This document shows positions 35,000 through 43,218 of a DNA stretch of 64,000 nt, in pieces. The DNA is from Aurantibacter aestuarii. GTDB taxonomy: Bacteria; Bacteroidota; Bacteroidia; Flavobacteriales; Flavobacteriaceae. Position 1 is the first letter of the stretch; each line of letters begins with the position of its first letter. A model generated the notes under the pieces. It ran no database searches, had not been told where the DNA came from, and saw nothing but the letters and a program-made list of their open reading frames with translations. The stretch lies in contig NZ_PXOQ01000007.1 in the NCBI RefSeq assembly GCF_003008425.1, forward strand, positions 1,016,419 through 1,080,418, given 5' to 3'. A program made the position numbers and the translations under genes.

Positions 35000-36967
35000 T
35001 TGATTTCAAAAACAACCATAGACCAAGTATATGAGACTGCTCGATTAGAAGAGGTGATTGGCGATTTTGTACAGCTGAAAAAATCGGGTTCTAGTTTTAA
35101 AGGCTTGAGTCCGTTTAGTGAAGAGCGTACACCAAGTTTTATGGTGTCTCCGGTTAAGCAAATTTGGAAAGATTTTAGTACAGGAAAAGGCGGAAATGTG
35201 GTAGCGTTTTTAATGGAACACGAGCATTTTACCTATCCTGAAGCTATAAAATACCTTGCTAAAAAGTACGGAATTGAAATTGAAGAAACCCAACAAACCA
35301 ACGAGCAAAAAGAGGAGCAAAGTTTAAAAGAAAGTTTATATCTGGTTAGTGAATATGCCAGCAAATACTTTCAGGAAACCATGCATAATACCAATGCAGG
35401 GAAAGCAATTGCTTTAAGTTATTTTAAAGAGCGTGGGTTTACTTTGGAAACTATTAAAAAATTCGATTTAGGCTATTGTTTAGACGAGTGGAGTGCGTTT
35501 ACAGACACTGCTCTTAAAAAAGGTTATAAGTTAGAATTTTTAGAAGGTACAGGATTAACTATTGTAAAAGGCGAAAAACAATTTGACAGATTTAAAGGTC
35601 GTGTGATGTTCCCTATACAAAGTATGAGTGGTCGTGTACTGGGTTTTGGTGGACGTATTTTAACTAACGATAAAAAAGCAGCCAAGTATTTAAACTCGCC
35701 CGAAAGTGATATTTATCATAAAAGTAAAGTGCTATATGGTATTTTTCAGGCAAAGCAAAGTATAGCTAAAGAAGATAATTGTTTTATAGTTGAAGGTTAT
35801 ACCGATGTCATTCAGTTTCATCAATCCGGAATTACCAATACGGTTTCCAGTTCTGGTACCGCGCTAACTAGCGATCAAATTCGATTAATTAACCGGTTAA
35901 CTAAAAACATTACTGTACTTTTTGATGGCGATGCTGCAGGTTTAAGAGCTTCCCTTAGAGGAATAGATTTAATTTTGGAACAAGGTATGAATGTAAAGGT
36001 TTGTACATTTCCAGAAGGTGAAGATCCCGATAGTTTTGCAAAGTCGAATACTGAAAACGAATTACGTGAGTATTTAGAAGAACATTCTCAGGATTTTATT
36101 CAGTTTAAGGCATCTATATTATTTGAAGATTCAAAAAACGACCCTATAAAAAAGGCAGAAACGGTTAGAGATATTGTAAATAGTATTTCTAAAATTCCCG
36201 ACCGTATAAAAGCCGAAATTTATATTAAGGAGTGCGCCAGAATTATGGATGTAAGTGAAGGTGTTTTATTTTCCACCTTAGCGCAACTTAACCAAAAAGA
36301 AAATAACGATACTAAAAAAGCAAGTTCTAACCAAAATCAAAAACCATTTCAGGTCTTAAAGACTGAACCAGTAACCGCACGTAAAGTTGATGTACAATAC
36401 GAGTTGGAACGAAAAATAATAAGTTTATTGTTGCTTTACGGGAATAAAACCGAAGATTTTGAAGATTTGGTTTTAAAAGAAGATGAAGAAACTTCAGAGT
36501 TAATTTTGGAGCCTGTAGTACAACAAGCTAGAGTGTTTGAAAAAATTTATCTAGATCTTCAGGAAGACGAAATGGCATTTACCAATCCTTTATTTAAGGA
36601 TTTATATTATACCATTGTAGAAGCTTTAAATAGAGATCCAGATTTTAAAATTGAGCAAATTATAAACTCTGTAAATCCCGATTTAGCAATGGAAATGTCC
36701 AGTATTTTAATGGACGATGAGCGTTATAGTTTATCAGACTGGGAAAGCAAAAACATTTTTCCAAAGAAGAAAAATGAAACCATTGCGCAATTAGTAAGTG
36801 AAACTATATTAACCTTACGTTGGCATTTAATAGAGCAAAAAGTAAAAATTCTGGGCGAAGAAGCCATGAAAAATTTAACCGACACCAACCGTGAGGTTTT
36901 AGAAGAAGTCATGGATTATACTAAGCTTAAAACCCTATTATCTAAGAAATTGAAAAGGCCTCTTTAG
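35000..36967 (+). CDS. dnaG: DNA primase with degenerate zinc-binding domain
   Basis: 655 aa. N-terminal fold of the CHC2 domain is present (GLSPFSEERTPSF, QIWKDFSTGKGGNVVAFLM) but all four zinc ligands are replaced: S37, S40, D58 and T61 where E. coli has C40, H43, C61 and C64. The TOPRIM core is intact (FIVEGYTDVIQFH, LFDGDAAGLRA, EGEDPDSFA), and a C-terminal DnaB-binding region follows. It makes RNA primers for replication. The start is TTG 35000 (MISKTTIDQV matches the family N-terminus). Loss of the ligands appears usual in Flavobacteriia, as I recall, while Bacteroides keeps them. Confidence 0.94.
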   Translation: MISKTTIDQVYETARLEEVIGDFVQLKKSGSSFKGLSPFSEERTPSFMVSPVKQIWKDFSTGKGGNVVAFLMEHEHFTYPEAIKYLAKKYGIEIEETQQTNEQKEEQSLKESLYLVSEYASKYFQETMHNTNAGKAIALSYFKERGFTLETIKKFDLGYCLDEWSAFTDTALKKGYKLEFLEGTGLTIVKGEKQFDRFKGRVMFPIQSMSGRVLGFGGRILTNDKKAAKYLNSPESDIYHKSKVLYGIFQAKQSIAKEDNCFIVEGYTDVIQFHQSGITNTVSSSGTALTSDQIRLINRLTKNITVLFDGDAAGLRASLRGIDLILEQGMNVKVCTFPEGEDPDSFAKSNTENELREYLEEHSQDFIQFKASILFEDSKNDPIKKAETVRDIVNSISKIPDRIKAEIYIKECARIMDVSEGVLFSTLAQLNQKENNDTKKASSNQNQKPFQVLKTEPVTARKVDVQYELERKIISLLLLYGNKTEDFEDLVLKEDEETSELILEPVVQQARVFEKIYLDLQEDEMAFTNPLFKDLYYTIVEALNRDPDFKIEQIINSVNPDLAMEMSSILMDDERYSLSDWESKNIFPKKKNETIAQLVSETILTLRWHLIEQKVKILGEEAMKNLTDTNREVLEEVMDYTKLKTLLSKKLKRPL

Positions 36968-37122
36968 TCTACAGTCCTCAGTCTTCAGTTGGCAGTCCGC
37001 AGTCTGCAGTCTTAAAAAATCAGTTTAAATTTAAAGTTTTATAAATTTATACTTATTATTAAAACTTAAAGAAATTACTTACTGCCTATTGCTTACTGTA
37101 TACTGTGGACTGCCTACTGAAG
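36964..37122. repeat. Paired heptamer-period arrays between dnaG and the regulator gene
   Basis: Left, 36964-37012: seven 7-nt units on the core CAGTC (TTAGTCT, ACAGTCC, TCAGTCT, TCAGTTG, GCAGTCC, GCAGTCT, GCAGTCT). Right, 37081-37122: six units (ACTGCCT, ATTGCTT, ACTGTAT, ACTGTGG, ACTGCCT, ACTGAAG). The 21 nt at 36983-37003 and 37102-37122 are complementary at 19 positions. It separates convergent genes and could fold into a long hairpin. Confidence 0.85.
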
Positions 37123-37125
37123 CCA

Positions 37126-37749
37126 CTAAAACTCCTGCTTCGCTTTTTTAATAAGTTCTACAAGATTAGATACGTTTAACTTTTTCATTAATCGTGTTTT
37201 GTAAGTACTTACTGTTTTTTCATTTAACGCCAGTTCTTTGGCTATGTCTATATTACGCTTTCCGTTTGAAATTAAATTTAAAACTTCTAACTCACGACTC
37301 GACAACTTTTTAAAATCGTTAGAAACCGATGTTTTTTTAGGTCGTATGGTTAATTGTTTAGCTAAACTTTCGCTAATATAAATGGCATTATTAAACACGT
37401 TTAAAATAGCCTGATCCAGTTCGCTTAAGGCTTGTTTTTTAGACACAAAGCCAGAAGCACCAGCTTTTATAATACTAGAGCCATAAACATGTTCGGCTTG
37501 ACTGGTAAACACAATAAGTTTAAGTTCTGGAAAGTTTTTTTTTATCCGTTTTATTAACGTAATTCCATTGAGTTGGTTTAACTCAATTTCGGTTAAGATA
37601 ATATCTACTTGGTGGGTTTCTAGATAGCTGTTAATATTAATTTCGTCTGTCGTATGACCAACAATTTTAATATTTCGAGAGTTTTTAAAGTAGGCGTCTA
37701 GACCACTAAAAATAACAGGATGTTTATCTATAACTAAAACTTTAATCAT
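37126..37749 (-). CDS. Response-regulator-like protein, NarL/LuxR type, with D-to-E receiver
   Basis: 207 aa. Receiver-like domain 1-120 and LuxR-type helix-turn-helix about 147-205 (LSSRELEVLNLISNGKRNID, EKTVSTYKTRLMKKL). In the receiver the phospho-acceptor position aligned with NarL D59 is E54 (DIILTEIEL), and one of the acidic pair is K9 (IDKHP); T82-equivalent and the Lys of GFVSKK are kept. Glutamate can mimic phospho-aspartate, so the protein may be always active or respond to something else. It overlaps nadE by 4 bp. No histidine kinase is nearby. Confidence 0.9.
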   Translation of the reverse strand: MIKVLVIDKHPVIFSGLDAYFKNSRNIKIVGHTTDEININSYLETHQVDIILTEIELNQLNGITLIKRIKKNFPELKLIVFTSQAEHVYGSSIIKAGASGFVSKKQALSELDQAILNVFNNAIYISESLAKQLTIRPKKTSVSNDFKKLSSRELEVLNLISNGKRNIDIAKELALNEKTVSTYKTRLMKKLNVSNLVELIKKAKQEF

Positions 37750-38534
37750 TTTAGTTCACTTGGTATTTCACAAATAGGAATAGGAATCATTTTATGCTGA
37801 TTGTTTCTATTGTAGCGCATAAAAATTTTAAATACCGTTTTTTCTCTGCCTTTAAAATCACGTTCGGTTTTACCTTCATCCTTCATTTTCATTGCCCATT
37901 CCAGTTCTGGATAACTTGCACCAATCTGGTCTTCATCACTTCTGGCATCTCCAAATAATCCGTCACTTGGAGCCGCTTCAATAATAGATTGTGGAACGTT
38001 TAATACTTTTGCTATGGCATACACTTCACTTTTAAGTAAATCGGCAATAGGACTTAAATCGACACCACCATCGCCATACTTGGTGTAAAAACCAACACCA
38101 AAATCTTCAACTTTATTACCTGTTCCAGCAACTAATAAGCCATATAGTCCAGCATGGTAGTACAAAGTAGTCATACGTAAACGAGCACGAGTGTTTGCTA
38201 AAGCCATATCTACAACCTCTTCTTTGCCTTCCAGAGATACTTCAGTAGTAAACTCGTCAAAAACAGGTGTTAAGTCGGTTATGGTATTTTGAACGTTTTC
38301 AAAACGTTTAGACAATTGCTTAATATGCTCTTGTGCTCTGGACACATGACTTTCTGCTTGGTGAATTGGCATTTCAATACATAAAACCTCTAAGCCTGTC
38401 ATAGCACAAAGGGTTGAGGTTACTGCAGAATCTATGCCACCAGAAATTCCCACCACAAAACCATTTACTCTGGCGTTAGTAGCGTAATCCTTTAACCAGT
38501 TTACAATATGATCAATGACTTTTTCTGTTTGCAT
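37746..38534 (-). CDS. nadE: NH3-dependent NAD synthetase
   Basis: 262 aa, the short ammonia-using form without a glutaminase domain. Seen: ATP pyrophosphatase P-loop SGGIDSA at residues 31-37, then GTGNKVEDFGVGFYTKYGDG and DLSPIADLLKSEVYAIA. It amidates nicotinate adenine dinucleotide to NAD. It ends overlapping the regulator gene (ATGA), and it is divergent from gldB across a 95-bp gap. Confidence 0.95.
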   Translation of the reverse strand: MQTEKVIDHIVNWLKDYATNARVNGFVVGISGGIDSAVTSTLCAMTGLEVLCIEMPIHQAESHVSRAQEHIKQLSKRFENVQNTITDLTPVFDEFTTEVSLEGKEEVVDMALANTRARLRMTTLYYHAGLYGLLVAGTGNKVEDFGVGFYTKYGDGGVDLSPIADLLKSEVYAIAKVLNVPQSIIEAAPSDGLFGDARSDEDQIGASYPELEWAMKMKDEGKTERDFKGREKTVFKIFMRYNRNNQHKMIPIPICEIPSELK

Positions 38535-38561
38535 AATAAAGAGAATTTAATGAAAGTATAG

Positions 38562-38569
38562 TACCTTTG
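38562..38569 (+). promoter_or_regulatory. -7 box upstream of gldB
   Basis: TACCTTTG matches TAnnTTTG, 60 bp before the gldB ATG in the nadE/gldB divergent region. No clear TTG partner was found. Confidence 0.45.
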
Positions 38570-38629
38570 CCCAACAAAAATAAATGAAATGCGTTAGTAT
38601 AAAAAATAACGCGCTTTTAAATTTTTAAT

Positions 38630-39592
38630 ATGAGAACATATCTGCTTTTAATTGGGATTAGTTTAATGGTTTTATCTTGTAAAAAGGATAAAGAAATAGA
38701 CGATGCTATACTTAATTTGGAAGTAGATGTTAAGGTAGAACGTTTCGATAGGAAATTTGCCGAAGCAAAACCAAAGGATTTAGCAAGTTTAAAAGCAAAC
38801 TACCCGTTTATGTTTTCTAATCGGTTTCCAGATGAATTCTGGATTAATCGATTAACCGATACTTTGCAGGTCGAATTAAATACTGAAACCAAAAAAGCTT
38901 TTCCAGATCTTAATGAGGAAGAAGAAGACATAACTTTATTTTATAAGCATTTAAAATATAAGTTTCCTGAAACTAAAATCCCAAGAGTTATTACTGCAAC
39001 TTCTTCGGTAGATTACAGGAACAAAGTAATTGTTACCGATACTATTGTGTTAATCTCTATAGATACCTATTTGGGAGAAAATCATTTTTTCTATGAAGGT
39101 ATTCAGAATTACATTAAATCAACAATGAAACCAGAGCAAATGGTAGTCGATTTATCTAATGCTTATGCGGAAAAATACATTTTTCAGCCTAAAAGAAAAA
39201 CCTTGTTAGACGAAATGGTGTATTATGGTAAGCAACTATATTTTAACGATGTGATGATTCCTTTTAAAACCGATGCACAAAAAATTGGCTATACCGAAGC
39301 ACAATACGATTGGGCTAAAGTAAATGAGCCTAATGTTTGGAAGTATTTTGTAGAGCGGGAATTACTATACAGTACAGATGCTAAGTTGCCTAACCAGTTT
39401 ATTAACCCAGCACCATTTAGTAAGTTTTATTTAGAAGAAGTCGATGCCGATTCTCCAGGAATGATAGGTCGTTACATAGGTTGGCAAATTGTAAAATCTT
39501 ACATGGAAAATAACGATACGAGCTTAGAAAAATTATTAGAAACCGATGCAGAAACTATTTTTAATGCATCACGCTATAAACCACAATTATAA
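38630..39592 (+). CDS. gldB: Gliding motility lipoprotein GldB
   Basis: 320 aa. Lipoprotein signal ending MVLSC, then the GldB body (VERFDRKFA, YPFMFSNRFPDEFWI, DSPGMIGRYIGWQIVKSYM), the usual length. GldB is required for gliding and type IX secretion-linked adhesin movement in Flavobacterium, possibly through GldJ stability. Its stop and the gldC start share one base (TAATG), and the gldB-gldC order is the one known in the family. Confidence 0.92.
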   Translation: MRTYLLLIGISLMVLSCKKDKEIDDAILNLEVDVKVERFDRKFAEAKPKDLASLKANYPFMFSNRFPDEFWINRLTDTLQVELNTETKKAFPDLNEEEEDITLFYKHLKYKFPETKIPRVITATSSVDYRNKVIVTDTIVLISIDTYLGENHFFYEGIQNYIKSTMKPEQMVVDLSNAYAEKYIFQPKRKTLLDEMVYYGKQLYFNDVMIPFKTDAQKIGYTEAQYDWAKVNEPNVWKYFVERELLYSTDAKLPNQFINPAPFSKFYLEEVDADSPGMIGRYIGWQIVKSYMENNDTSLEKLLETDAETIFNASRYKPQL

Positions 39593-39924
39593 TGTCAAAA
39601 AAAACATCTCAAATAGTTTTAACCGTTGGGTTAGATGAAAATAAAGTACCAGAAAAATTAAATTGGACTGCCGAAGATGGCGGAATTACGAACGCCGAAG
39701 CTAAAGCCATGATGTTATCGGTTTGGGATAGTAAGGCTCAAGAATCTTTACGTATCGATTTATGGACTAAAGACATGCCGGTAGATGAGATGAAGGTGTT
39801 TTTTCATCAAACACTTACGGCTATGACGCAAACCTTTCAACGTGCTACTCAAGATGAAAAAATGGCGGCTACCATGCGCGATTTTTGCGACTATTTTGCT
39901 GAAAAATTAGAGCTTAAGAAATAA
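39592..39924 (+). CDS. gldC: Gliding motility protein GldC
   Basis: 110 aa, no signal peptide. Seen: SQIVLTVGLDENKVPEKLNW and FHQTLTAMTQTFQRAT, matching GldC, a small cytosolic protein that enhances gliding in F. johnsoniae. Translationally coupled to gldB. A weak hairpin CTAGG/CCTAG at about 40020-40036 with T-rich tail may end the unit. Confidence 0.92.
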   Translation: MSKKTSQIVLTVGLDENKVPEKLNWTAEDGGITNAEAKAMMLSVWDSKAQESLRIDLWTKDMPVDEMKVFFHQTLTAMTQTFQRATQDEKMAATMRDFCDYFAEKLELKK

Positions 39925-40051
39925 TTTTTTGGGTTAGAACTGTTTAATGGTTAGGATTGGGTTTTAGATAATTAAAAAGACAGTTAGATAAAATAGTTTT
40001 AAACTAGCTTACTAATATCTAGGTTTTGGTCCTAGTTTTCTTTTAAATAAT

Positions 40052-40618
40052 TTAGTCCTCGTTAGTTTTAACAACTGTTCCTTCTACAGGAAAATAGTTT
40101 TTTGTGTTAGCCTCAATGGTTTTCTTTAGGTTAATAAGATTTGTTTCTTCTTGTGTTTTTAAAGAACTTCCTATTAAAGCCATTATAGATTTGGAAAGCA
40201 TGCCATTTCCTTTAGCATTTGTGTTTGAGCTAATTTTAGTTTTGCCATTAATAGGAGTCATTTTAAGTTTATAATTCATATTCATAAAATCAGATTCAAA
40301 TAGCATTTCTATAGATTCGTTTTGCTTAATGCTTGTAATTGTTTCTTTAATGACCATCTCTTGTCCGTCTGTAACAAAATATACATTTGTTACTGCTCCA
40401 ACAGTTTCAGGTGTACCACTTACGTGTTCAACTTTTTGAAATCCCTCTAGCCATTCGGACATTTTGGTCTCATCTTGTGTTACTTTCCAAGATTCTTCTA
40501 TAGGTTTATCGACCATTATTTCACAATCATAAGTAACGTTTGGTTTTATAAAACCAATAAGTAAAAATATAATTACTAATATGAAAATAATTCCAAGTCC
40601 GTATTTTAAGTATTTCAT
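40052..40618 (-). CDS. Membrane-anchored SRPBCC-fold protein
   Basis: 188 aa. One N-terminal membrane helix (about 5-24) then a START/SRPBCC domain (VTYDCEIMVDKPIEESWKVT ... WLEGFQKVEHVSG ... KGNGMLSKSIMALIG). The domain binds hydrophobic ligands in known relatives; ligand unknown. It is one of two SRPBCC genes here, with a short orphan frame between them. Confidence 0.78.
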   Translation of the reverse strand: MKYLKYGLGIIFILVIIFLLIGFIKPNVTYDCEIMVDKPIEESWKVTQDETKMSEWLEGFQKVEHVSGTPETVGAVTNVYFVTDGQEMVIKETITSIKQNESIEMLFESDFMNMNYKLKMTPINGKTKISSNTNAKGNGMLSKSIMALIGSSLKTQEETNLINLKKTIEANTKNYFPVEGTVVKTNED

Positions 40619-40637
40619 AATTTCAATATTAATGTTT

Positions 40638-40757
40638 TTAGTTGATTAATTTTTTCGTTTCGATATTAATAAATTTAGGTAGATAACTCGGCATATAGTT
40701 TTTTGCTACAATTTCATCTTTATAAAGATCTGTTTCTTCTCTAAAAGAAATTCCCAT
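40638..40757 (-). pseudogene. Short orphan frame, possible gene remnant
   Basis: 39 codons from ATG 40757 (MGISFREETDLYKDE ... IETKKLIN, stop 40638-40640). The frame is open for about 14 codons further upstream (YTAGQ just before the Met) until a TAA, with only a GTG start there. The protein looks like normal coding sequence, not an antisense shadow, and could be the 3' end of a lost gene. No family recognised. Confidence 0.35.
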
Positions 40758-40796
40758 TTGACCTGCCGTATAATTCACTGTTCTTTTAACTTTAGA

Positions 40797-41246
40797 TTAT
40801 TTATTAGGTTTTTCTTTCATAAAATCAAATGCACCTTTTCGAAGCTGTATGCCATATTCTAAAAACGCTTTCATACAGGCTAGGAAATTTGCCCAACCTC
40901 CAGAGTTTTCTAATGCCCATTTTAAATTATCTGCATTAAGTTCCTTTCCGTTTTCGTTTACTCTTACTATGGTACTATTGTCTGGTAATTTTTCTAAAGT
41001 AATATTTACAACAGTTTCTGGATCCCATACAAAAGAAATTGAACGATTAGTTTCTATTTTAATTTCGCTAATAGGAAATCTCTCATTAAATTCAGGAAAT
41101 TTCCAAATGACGTTTTTCCCCGTTTCCAATCTTCCACTACTTTCTGAAATGAAATATTTGGTCATTTTTTCTGGATTTACAATCCCTTCAAAAACTTCTC
41201 CTACTGGTTTTTGAATTTGAATAGTGGCATTAGATTCTAGTCTCAT
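40797..41246 (-). CDS. AHSA1/SRPBCC-domain protein
   Basis: 149 aa, no signal. Seen: ATIQIQKPVGEVFEGIVNPE, FVWDPETVVNITLEKL, and the C-terminal helix ENSGGWANFLACMKAFLEYG, typical of AHSA1-type SRPBCC proteins (activator of Hsp90 ATPase homologue 1-like). Probably a small-ligand binding protein; function unknown. It is complete with a normal stop. Confidence 0.85.
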   Translation of the reverse strand: MRLESNATIQIQKPVGEVFEGIVNPEKMTKYFISESSGRLETGKNVIWKFPEFNERFPISEIKIETNRSISFVWDPETVVNITLEKLPDNSTIVRVNENGKELNADNLKWALENSGGWANFLACMKAFLEYGIQLRKGAFDFMKEKPNK

Positions 41247-41280
41247 AAAATTCCTTTATGTATTAAGTAGTTTTAAATAT

Positions 41281-41490
41281 ACACATTTAATAATTTATGC
41301 TAAAGAAGATGTTTCGATGACTAATGAATAGGCTTTAAAAGCTTATATAAATGGAAACCCACAGCAAATTACGAGCTTTAGAATGCTCTAACCATGTGTC
41401 TGGGCAAGTTGCCCTTATAAAGCAGATATGCTTCCGAAAGCTCTAAATCAAACTGTAGAAGCTTCTATAGGGTTTAGAGTTGCAGAATAA
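41281..41490 (+). pseudogene. Decayed gene fragment, possibly formylglycine-enzyme-like
   Basis: One + frame reads as coding from about 41299 to the TAA at 41488-41490 with two internal stops: TAG at 41329-41331 (after KEDVSMTNE) and TAA at 41389-41391 (after ITSFRML). Segments ALKAYINGNPQQITSFRML and CVWASCPYKADMLPKALN, then EASIGFRVAE, resemble the end of SUMF1/formylglycine-generating-type proteins, which have RxxRGGSW and a terminal IGFR. No usable start is present. Identification is tentative. Confidence 0.5.
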
Positions 41491-41526
41491 GATTTTTTAT
41501 TACTTATATCCAGGTGTTGTACATAG

Positions 41527-42135
41527 TTATTTTATTCTTTCGTAAATATCTCGTTCATCTTTTGGTTTTCGACCATCTCTGTAATTTGGATAGTGTTTTA
41601 TACTGTAATCGCCTACTTTGTTGGTTTTAGATACGAATAAAATGTTTTCGTCTATTTCATCGATGATATTAAAGTTCCAAATTTGATTGTCAGAAAATAT
41701 CAATTCCCAATAAGTTGGATATGAACCATAGTTTATTTCATTGAATAAAATCTTTTCTGTTTTGACCAATTTTTTTTCTGAACTTCCATTTTTCTTTTCA
41801 TAGAATTTTATTTCAGTTTCTGAAATTTCTAAAAAGTATTCCTCTTCAGATTCTTTATTGGTTAATTTCCAAGTTCCTTTCCATTTATCTATCTGTTCTT
41901 TCCTAACTAATGGTTTTAAACTATCAATTTTTTTCAAACAAACTTTTCCTAGTTCACTTTCCGTATTGTTTTCGTATGCCCAATAAAACATTATTAAAGC
42001 ACCAACTAAATCAGGTTTTTTTATCTCAATTTTAGCCTTTTCAAACCATTCATTTTGATATTCATCAGCATCATTTTTTTGCCCAAAAGATTTTAGATTA
42101 ATTAAAATAATTATTATAAAAATACTGTTTTTCAT
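41527..42135 (-). CDS. Secreted protein of unknown function (cassette 3)
   Basis: 202 aa. ATG 42135 gives a signal peptide MKNSIFIIIILINLKSFGQ; a longer in-frame start at 42255 would run back through the attC-like site and is rejected. The mature protein is acidic and charged (NDADEYQNEWFEKAKIEIKK), then a helical stretch and a lipocalin-like sheet (WKGTWKLTNKESEEEYFLEI). No family is recognised. The start codon is 7 bp inside the cassette boundary and the stop lies 5 bp before the other boundary, so the gene fills the cassette. Confidence 0.65.
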   Translation of the reverse strand: MKNSIFIIIILINLKSFGQKNDADEYQNEWFEKAKIEIKKPDLVGALIMFYWAYENNTESELGKVCLKKIDSLKPLVRKEQIDKWKGTWKLTNKESEEEYFLEISETEIKFYEKKNGSSEKKLVKTEKILFNEINYGSYPTYWELIFSDNQIWNFNIIDEIDENILFVSKTNKVGDYSIKHYPNYRDGRKPKDERDIYERIK

Positions 42136-42141
42136 AATTGT

Positions 42142-42276
42142 GTACAACGTGTTTGGTATAAGAAAAGTTGCGATTTTGTCAGCGAGGATTTTCCGCAGGA
42201 AAATCAGAAGTTGGCAAAAGGAGCAACGTACTTTGGTTAAGCCTAAAACTAGCAATTTTTTTATACTTTGTTAGCC
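42142..42276 (-). repeat. attC-like recombination site A
   Basis: 135 bp folded site. Ends on the + strand: GTACAAC (42142-42148) and GTTAGCC (42270-42276). Outer stem GTATAAGAAAAGTTGC (42156-42171) with GCAATTTTTTTATAC (42252-42266), one bulge. Apical stem GATTTTCC-GCA-GGAAAATC (42187-42205) is perfect. The stretch ATTTTGTCAGC and its partner GTTGGCAAAA pair, using G-U. It aligns along its whole length with site B. Confidence 0.72.
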
Positions 42277-42284
42277 ACAGTTAT

Positions 42285-43202
42285 TTATTCCATTCCGAAT
42301 TTTGCGTATAATTTCGGAAATCTGTTTTTCAAATCATTTTCATCTTCTTCCCATTCCTCTCCAGTTATTTCAAAATTTTCCTGAACTCCTTGAGGTATGT
42401 CTTTTCCTGTCTTATTTTCATAAATATCAGTTGCAATATAGCTCAAACCTTCCCAATCTCCATCATTAGTTTCTTTCAGTTCTGTTAGCGTTTCAATATT
42501 CTGAATTGCATTTTCAAATATTGATTGTCCTTGTCCGATTAACCAACCTCGAAAATCAGAGAAACAGTCATCAGAACATCCTCCATTTATTATATAAGCA
42601 GCAGCCCAAAAATCCCAAGTATAAATTTCTCCTCTTAATGTTCTAAATTTATTGTCAAATTCTAAAACTTCTGTTGCAGTTAGTTTTAATAATTCTCTTT
42701 TAAGTAGAGATTGTTGTTTTTCATAATCTCCATAACTTTCAGATTTAGTAACCTCAATAATTTTCCAGAATTTTTCTGATTCCATAACTTCTTTAGAATC
42801 TTGAATGGATTCTGAAATTTCAGTATTCTGAAATTTGAAAAACTCTTTAAAACTTTTAGCAAAACCAAAATGATAAATTGCCATTGAATAGACAAAAATC
42901 GCGACTATTATAGGAATTTTATTCATAAAAGGTGTGTCTAAAGTTCCTAAACCAATTAATGCTCCAAGAAGTGCTAAAGAAAATAAAATTAACGACACAA
43001 TTTTCGCCCAATTCTTTCCTTCATAAACCAAAATTAAAAGTCCGATTGTCAATGAAAACCTGATTAATTGTTGTATTAGTTTTTTTAACTCAATTTCTGG
43101 TCTCACAGAATGATAAAAATATATCGTATGAATTGAAACTAATAAAATACTTATTGAAAGTAATATTGTTCTTTTTTTTCCAATTTTAGTTAATTCGTTC
43201 AT
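42285..43202 (-). CDS. Membrane protein with C-terminal DUF4240 domain (cassette 2)
   Basis: 305 aa. N-terminal about 1-125 has four likely membrane helices; about 145-270 is a DUF4240 domain (SEKFWKIIEVTKSESYGDYE, WDFWAAAYIINGGCSDDCF, DFRGWLIGQGQSIFENAI). DUF4240 is common in small accessory genes of unknown role and is usually a soluble single-domain protein; the membrane fusion is unusual. The start lies 17 bp inside the cassette boundary and the stop 9 bp from the other, with attC-like sites at both ends. Confidence 0.78.
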   Translation of the reverse strand: MNELTKIGKKRTILLSISILLVSIHTIYFYHSVRPEIELKKLIQQLIRFSLTIGLLILVYEGKNWAKIVSLILFSLALLGALIGLGTLDTPFMNKIPIIVAIFVYSMAIYHFGFAKSFKEFFKFQNTEISESIQDSKEVMESEKFWKIIEVTKSESYGDYEKQQSLLKRELLKLTATEVLEFDNKFRTLRGEIYTWDFWAAAYIINGGCSDDCFSDFRGWLIGQGQSIFENAIQNIETLTELKETNDGDWEGLSYIATDIYENKTGKDIPQGVQENFEITGEEWEEDENDLKNRFPKLYAKFGME

Positions 43203-43218
43203 TATTTGGTTTAATTAT

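Noticed and set aside
38535-38629. Full divergent promoters between nadE and gldB
   Set aside because: Only one -7 box (TACCTTTG) was found; no TTG partner or clear box for nadE could be supported.
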